Shown: in pieces, positions 56,765-64,000 of the stretch
Position numbering within the stretch: position 1 is the stretch's first letter
Layout of the letters: each line of letters starts with the position of its first letter
Assembly: GCA_030562195.1 (NCBI GenBank)
Contig: JAUJPP010000003.1
Coordinates: forward strand, 21,483,398-21,547,397
Origin: Nipponacmea schrenckii
Lineage: Eukaryota > Mollusca > Gastropoda > Lottiidae
DNA: 64,000 nt
Reading direction: 5' to 3'
Program-made: the position numbers and the translations under genes
The notes under the pieces: model-generated
What the model saw: the letters and a program-made list of their open reading frames with translations, nothing else
Told to the model about the DNA's origin: nothing
Database searches by the model: none

Positions 56765-59700
56765 CTAATACGTCTGATATATATTCTGTTTGGGTGGCAA
56801 CATATTACCAGTATTAAACAGAATTGGTACCATGTCTGACAATAATAAACAGTTTAAAATGTCAAGGTCAACATGTATAAAGGTTTATCTATATCCGGGT
56901 CACACTGAACTCTTCTAACACATGTGCTGCTATGTTAAAACCTGTTATTATCTATCAGAATAAAAGGATTGGCTGCTCTTAAAAATTATGATCTCGACCA
57001 TTTATGTTCCGATTTCTAGCGACCTTCAACATTTAGCCACTTGAGGCTTAATAGAAACAGCAACTGTTTTCGTATACACCCCATAATGTCATTCAAATGA
57101 TTGACACCTTTTGTTGGCATGTGGACACTTATGATAATTTAATGTATGCTATATGTGTATTTACTAGCCAAAGCACCAAAAAATTAATTTGTATGGCGTT
57201 GTTTTAAATCACAAAATAGTGTGTCCTTTAGTTTGATGTGTTAATCTGGTTGTTACCTTTCCTTTTAAGGTACCCGTCACGGCATTAGTTCACCCGAACA
57301 ATATATATTATATATATCCAGAGCGATAATAAACTATATCATGTATACTTTCCGATAAGTACGATATAACGTTTGATATACATGTATATATAAAAGTATA
57401 GTATATACCATGTTTTCTTTATACATATCCGCTACAGATTTGACTCAGTTGGAATGTTGAATTATCCCTAGGCTATATAATAAACAATTGAACAGATCAC
57501 TTCACCAACAATATACTTATTATTTCAAATAATCGTGTCAAGTTATAATTTTTATAGCTCTTCTCTTACTCGTGTCATCGGTTTAGTTTTCACGGTTTAG
57601 AACATTTTTATTTCCAGTTTTTCTTAAATAAATCAAAAGTGGTGTGGTATGTCGACATACTCTTCTAAAATTCCTAAACTGGCGAAGCTGGCGATACGTT
57701 ATTTATGAGGTCCTGCATGTGTTTCTTTCTGTGATGTACACAGGCCACTTAAGCACAAATGAAAGGGCTTTTTGTGGCGCTTTTTCACGAATTTCACTGA
57801 ACGCCTGTTCATGTAAGCATTTGGACCGGTTGAAGTTTCAAACCCTCAGTTTTGTAAGTCCATCTTAAGTATTTCTTAGGCTCAAGTAGTTTAGTACAAA
57901 CCACTTGGCTTAAAACTCGATTCCTGATATTTCTATATGTGTTTTTCAAGTCATCCCGAGTACAAAATAATAACATTGGTGATGTATTTCGATAACAGAA
58001 ACAGACTATGCCACTCGATCAAACTTATTAGTTGATTATCCCACACTTGTAACTATAGTTTTTTGATCGTGTGGAGGAATATTCATTCTGAATTAAAGTT
58101 CAAAATAACCAATACAGGTATTTTTCATTTTGATATCAATGGAAAATGGTCCAATATATGTTTACATATTGATTGTCTACCATCAATGAATCCTAGCCGG
58201 ATGTAGCTTTTGATTTTCTAAAAGACGTTCGAAGACGCCATCATTCATCCTGTGGTCTGTAAATAATTAAGATTCATAATTTTCCACTGTGCCCAATAAT
58301 TTTGTCACCTTCGTCAACTTGAAGGAGTAATCCATGGTTTTCTATTGGATATTTCGGATCTATAACTAATAGCAATCCGTGTCCCTTGGTGAAAGCTAAG
58401 GAACCGAGGCTCTTTCATATCTATGGTTTTATAGCGAATTGAATGTTTACTGTACGATATGTATTTTGGTTTTAATCTGGCAAATTTATACTGCTCTCCA
58501 ATCCTTGCTATTTATGAATAAATTATTGTTTACAAAACCAGTCATGGTTTTTGCTTTGGTTGCTGATTGTAGATTATGTTTGTGTATTATGACTTGGCTC
58601 ATGTATCAATAACAGTCAATTCTGATGTATGGTATAATTATATACCATAATCAACAAATTTTAGTACTTTCTCATTATTCTCTAAAAAGTTGGCAATTTG
58701 CTGGCATTCCTAATTTCAATTAACCATGTAAAAGGGATATTTAATTATATATTAATTAACGCTGGCCGTGTTATGTTGTGTTCTGTCTGACCCCTATTAT
58801 ATGTATATGTTCGCAGACGGAGCATATCGTATGTGATTCCATTTGCTATAGCAAGAAACGTTTCTCCTAATTTAACATAGGGGAAACATGACCAGCCGTT
58901 ATTTTGTATTCATACGGAAAGGCTCGTAGACGTCTGGAAACGTTTTCGAGGCTATATCTTCGTAATATTGAAGAGCCAATATCCCGAAAAGAAACCACCG
59001 ATTGTTTTAAAACTCTGTAGCGTTTTCTGAAATTCGGGAATTGTGAGATAAGATTTCTGGGATATCTTGAAGGTGAAGTGTTTGGCACGAAATGTCTATA
59101 GGAAAAATAAACAACTATCCATCTTCGAAACCACTATGGCTTGCAAAACACTTCAATCCAATCTTTCAGTAAGAATATTGATATCTTCACTGCACTGGAT
59201 ACTGATACAATTCTATAAATTGATAACTCTCTGCTCATAGTGAGTCAATCTTGATGTGATTCAAATTTACCATTTATCTGTTGTGAATTTGGGAGTTTTT
59301 GTTACCCTGCACATGTTCTGCTAGTGATAAAATCATACGCATATAGTAAGGTTTTTACTTTATAAATATTCAGGATAAATAAATATAAAGACAACATAAA
59401 TCATTCTGAAAACTTAATCTTGAAAATAAACAGTATTACACTCCCTGACCTTCGCCTGAACTTCTTCAACTCTATTCACTATGGACGATTGACCAGCCAA
59501 ACATTGGAATAAATGAGAATTAATGGTTTAACCACACCAGTTAGTTTATATTACAGATAAAAGAAAAATACCGAAATAAACTTTCAACCTCAATTCTTTC
59601 CCAATTGTTCAATGCCAAATATTTTACATTTACCAATGAAACATTGATCTTCTAAGGAAAGTAAAAATGACTCTGTATGATGGAATTTGTTGCCATTTTA

Positions 59701-62700
59701 TATGTATGTATATAAAGTGAGATTTACTCTAGGGGACTAAAAGAAACCAATCTGATTAAAATATAGAAAAATTAGAAAAAATTAAATTCGGTCGTACATG
59801 ATGTAAGATTAATATTGATGTCAATGTATATTATAAGCTATAAATGTAACATCAGCTTACTCCACAAAGGAGTAAGACAATACCATTTTAATTTGGATAT
59901 TGACACAGATATTAAGGAGAGGAAAAACGATCAAAAGTTCGTCTAAATTCGTGTCTATGTTTACGGAAATTTCCCGAAAATATTAACATACGTGTCAATA
60001 CATCAAAGAGAAACCAAAATAGAGAAATAGGACAATGTATTCAAGGAAATTGTTGAATAAGGAAAACAAGGCGATCAATTTGCCCCAAAACTAATGTCAA
60101 TTTTAGAATATGACATATCACTTTTGAGACGATATATCGTGGATAATTGTCAAATTTTGATTAACTCTTCCTTACCACCTAATCCAATGGTTTTCGACCT
60201 GGAGGTCATAGCCGAGATAATTTTTTAGATGTTTTGGTGGTGCTTTTGGAAGATGCGTTTTTTTATCAGATGACTCAGTCTGCACTTCATACTTATATTT
60301 TACGATTTTAAGGAGCTGATTGTGTTAAAACAATGAAAGTATAGTAATGAAAGTATTATAAACAGATTAAGTATAGTAAGAAGAATAAAGTGTTATTTAA
60401 AAGTTTAGTATATCACACTGACTTGGCAGTTTTATTACTTCTGTTATTTATCAAAATCCGGTTTGTTTATTTTAACTGATTAATCAACTCTTTATTTTAC
60501 CTTATATTCATTGTTAGAGCTGTAGATTAGGAAGACGATTGTTTGACTGGCTTAAGATTATCCAAATATTTGAAAATATCACTAAATTATCTGATTCCTA
60601 TACTATACACAATATACTATTTTTATTAATGAATATTTTGTCATCTTAACATTTCAAATAAAAACTGAGAATTGGCTGGCACTCAAATATGTGTGTACAT
60701 TTATATATTATATATATATATATTATAAAATAAACTTTCAGTTTGAGTTAATGAACGATGATACCACACTGTAAACTTTCTTTTGTAATATATACAGCTT
60801 ATAACTAGCAGTAAATATTTCGATGGCGATATTTAATAATTACCCATTACAATTACAGTCTGAAGTATATAGGTATAAGAACCATGCCGCGATACCATTA
60901 CAAATTTACCCCGTTTGCACCAACAATATAACAAACGGTTCCATAATCATAATGTATACAGGTTGACTATTCTCGGAAACTTTCCTATGGAACTCTGCAT
61001 GAAAGAGATAAAAATAGACTTCTATGTCACCTGGATGAAAACAAAAAATGGCGCCTCGCGTTTAAATTTCACCAATTTATCTAGGTGGGCCAGAATTGGA
61101 ACGGTTCTGAGAACGCTCGTACCCTGAGGTACTATTTTAAAAAACGTCAAACTAATTAGATTACCACACAAACTCTTACAGTGTAGGCCTAATATAATGT
61201 AAACTATAAATCATCGTCAGATTCGTATTTTTCCCCCATTTCTGTATTTTATAGAGGTATTTGAGACGCTAAACAGACTCTTAAAATATTTCGCCGTTTT
61301 TCAACAGTATATATATGTATGGCGGTTGTTTGAAGAATTTTATTACCTATGATCTCAACATTGATAAAGATTCCCACGTTTCCTTCCATCAAACGATGCT
61401 TTTAGAATTAATTAAGTTTAAAAAGATACACTTGAAATAATTTTTTCCGTTTTGATATTATATAATAGACGTAAACTTGTTCTTATTCCCAATAGATATA
61501 GGTAATATTTAGCATCAAATATTACAAACATCTATGAAAACGCGAGAACATTTTTTAGAATAATGGGACGTAACTCGATAGATATATTAAATATATTCAG
61601 ACAACAATAATTTCTCTGGGGTCGATTATCGCGTTGTGGTTACCTCATAATTATGGTGTTGCATGGGTTGTCCATGATCGATGTTGTGTTTAACAGATAT
61701 TGAATTGCTAATGTTTAGAATGTAAGCACTTAAACGGTATTGAAGTTACCAAACTTTTGGAAAAGACCCACAATAAATTCTCTTTAAAATATGTGAGGAT
61801 GAAAATATAAATTGTAAAGACTCCAACGATTCGATAGCAGGTGAACGATAACGTATTATGACTTAAGAGGTGGTGTGACTCAGTAACATTGATTTTTTTG
61901 ATTTTTTTTGAAATTTTACCAAATTGGTTGTGTCCATGTGAATGTCCACGGACTGACTTGCCAGAAGTATAATATATAAATCTGTTCAAGACGGTATGGG
62001 CAAGTTAATAATTAAAGAGATCAAAACCAGATGTTAGATTATGACTATGATTAATATATATTATTATGTCAGACAACCCTGTCAATAACTTCTGCTTACT
62101 GCTTTCTTGCTTCAGGTAGATAAAGGACTTATTTAATCCGTCAGTCACAACCGTTGTCTATAAATGCAAAACGTTGACCAACAAAAAAAAATAGATTTGA
62201 ATATTAGCCAACACGAACGGCTTTATAATTGACATATTTTCAATATTTCTCTTCTCTGTGTCAGTTCAATTTAAAGTATAAATCAGCAATTTATCACAAC
62301 AAATCTCAAATTTCAGTTTTGGCTAATCAAGTTAAATTCTTAATCGCATTTCATAAAAATTATGTCTGGTTGTATACTTCTGATGGATCTTGATCCCTTA
62401 ATTTCAGAGGTTTAGAGAGCTGTCATAGATTTTCAGATTTGGCACAAAATTCATTGAAATATACATTTTGATTTGATTACCTACGTTGTGATTAATTTAA
62501 ATTATGGGTCATCATGGGAAATATTAGAATAAAAAAAGGGGTCATTTTGTTTCTCAAACTGCGATGCTATACCGTTTTAAACCTAGTTGATATTCAAATA
62601 TGTATCTCATGTTTCTATTTTCTAATTTGTGCCATCAGGTGCCTAAAAATCCCAATAAGTTAAAAATTATGAAGTAAAGGATGTAAAAATCCAATTTCAT

Positions 62701-64000
62701 TCAGTGTAACAAATGTGTTGATGATAAAAGAATACAGTTGTAGGTAGATACAAGAATTTGGCAGTTTATAAATTATCTGCTGAACATGATTGAAGACTTA
62801 AATTTTCACAGAGTTGATTTAATTAGAATTCACCACATGCTTGTCTCGAATATGTTGTTATAACAGTGAAATTATACCATTAAGACATGTTAACACTACT
62901 TGATGCTCTTTAATATTCTTGTGTACTGACTGTACAATTTTGTTCTATATAAATCTTATAGATGGATGGTGGGGTACACTATGGGTATTTTCAGATATAT
63001 TTCATCGTAATAGCCTTGCTTTCATTATATATATTCGAAAACTGAAACAGCTTCACTTCATATGACGTCATTTGACGTTATTTGGTGATCAAAAATAGAG
63101 TCTAAATGGATTCCCCAAGCCCTTCCACACCCACATACGTTTAAATAACTTAAGAATACATAAATTATTCATTAGGAATTGCAACTTAAATACTGAAACA
63201 CATCATTCAAGAGGAGAAAATTTACCATTACAGAAACAAACCCGTTTATTCTATAAAAATGAAACATGTAAAAGGATCTTAAGGATGTTATCATCTGGTT
63301 ATTTTAATATATAATAAAACCCCAGGTATTCCAGTAGCGGTATGTGTATATTGTTTACCTAATCCTAATTGAAATACCAGTATATCATAACAGTACAACA
63401 GTAAACGTCTTAAAAGCTACCTAGGTCAGACTTTCAATTTGCATCATGAAATGAAAACCGACATGTGCCTATCAAACCCCGCAATCTTTAAGTCAATCTA
63501 AGTTTTGTATTAACTCGATGATTTGCTATATAAACTGCAAAACAGCAAACCTTCTCTGCTCAAGTTCACTTCACCTTCCAAATAAGTAGATCTGGTAATG
63601 GTTTTCTTTGATGAAATAATCTTATGCTTTTTCAGGCAATCTAATTTTGCAACTCTGGAACTGTTTTGCTTCAGAATTTTATAGACAACACTACAGAAAG
63701 TCTCTTTAAAACCATTAACCTTCCATATTACATTTATTTGTGATGCACAAATGTCTTATATACACCCTTCTATCAAAGGCGCTTAATAATTAGTAGCACC
63801 CCCATGGCGAGTCTCACGATTAAGATTTACCATGGTGTTTTTAATTAGGGCCAGAAACAATTCATCATTACAAGTTTATTATTGAGGTATTTGGTTGATA
63901 ATGTTACGAAATACCTCCTCAACTTTTAGCACCATGTTAATTATGACGAGATTGTTAAAGCTACGGTGAAGATAAAAATAGCAAGCATGATCTGACCTTG
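56765..64000 (+). other. presumed intron, part 4; no gene seen
   Basis: About 7.2 kb, AT-rich, with alternating TA stretches such as 60,697-60,727. No PKG exon or other domain was recognised. Frames at 57,644-57,868, 58,867-59,088, 60,915-61,127 and 61,708-61,989 were read and rejected. Confidence 0.45.

Overview
The window is eukaryotic, AT-rich metazoan DNA with intron-split genes, GT/AG splice junctions and a heavy load of decayed transposable elements. The three host genes (an unc-4/Uncx-type homeobox gene, a claudin/PMP22-like tetraspan gene, and the first coding exon of a cGMP-dependent protein kinase) are all bilaterian. The repeat content (CR1- and L2-like LINEs, a Penelope-like element with GIY-YIG endonuclease, Ty3-type LTR element, piggyBac) and a recurring TGTTAYCTCCC(C)TTG motif suggest a lophotrochozoan, most likely a mollusc. 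That last step is inference; no species is claimed.

Layout. 1-3.25 kb: 5' part of the unc-4 homeobox gene on the minus strand (exons 1 and 2; the homeodomain is cut at its Q46|V47 intron and the next exon lies off the left edge) with a CCAAT/GC-box promoter. 3.25-13.4 kb: no gene seen; a 31-bp minisatellite (6.6-7.26 kb), an inverted pair of purine/pyrimidine arrays (8.56-8.91 kb) and a palindromic 21-bp tandem repeat (12.95-13.09 kb). 13.4-16.4 kb: copy A of an unnamed interspersed repeat, then a 5'-truncated LINE on the plus strand with a (TTA)n tail. 17.5-26.04 kb: a Ty3-type LTR retrotransposon on the minus strand (LTR, PBS, leader, gag, RT, RNase H, integrase, PPT, LTR), with gene-sized blocks of strangely corrupted sequence. 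26.05-28.41 kb: a broken piggyBac transposase into which the LTR element inserted and which carries an internal 546-bp tandem duplication. The piggyBac itself sits at a TTAA in copy B of the interspersed repeat (28.42-28.92 kb). 29.6-31.4 kb: complete three-coding-exon claudin-like gene, plus strand. 31.8-32.8 kb: Penelope-like fragment, minus strand. 33.2-37.65 kb: nearly full-length CR1-type LINE, minus strand, with repeat copies C and D on either side. 40.0-40.5 kb: first coding exon of the cGMP-dependent protein kinase gene. From 40.49 kb to the right edge no coding exon is recognised; this is probably its large first intron, holding a 23-bp minisatellite (56.3-56.8 kb) and a degenerate hammerhead-like motif (52.16-52.23 kb).

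The host genes do not form an operon or pathway; they are independent genes separated by transposon graveyards. The most unusual items are the in-frame amber codon joining ORF1 and ORF2 of the CR1-type LINE, the three-level nested insertion at 17.5-28.9 kb, the unnamed repeat family with a conserved hairpin and ORF-like segment, and several hammerhead-like cores. No clearly new multi-gene system could be demonstrated. All homology calls are by eye from remembered family motifs, not database searches.
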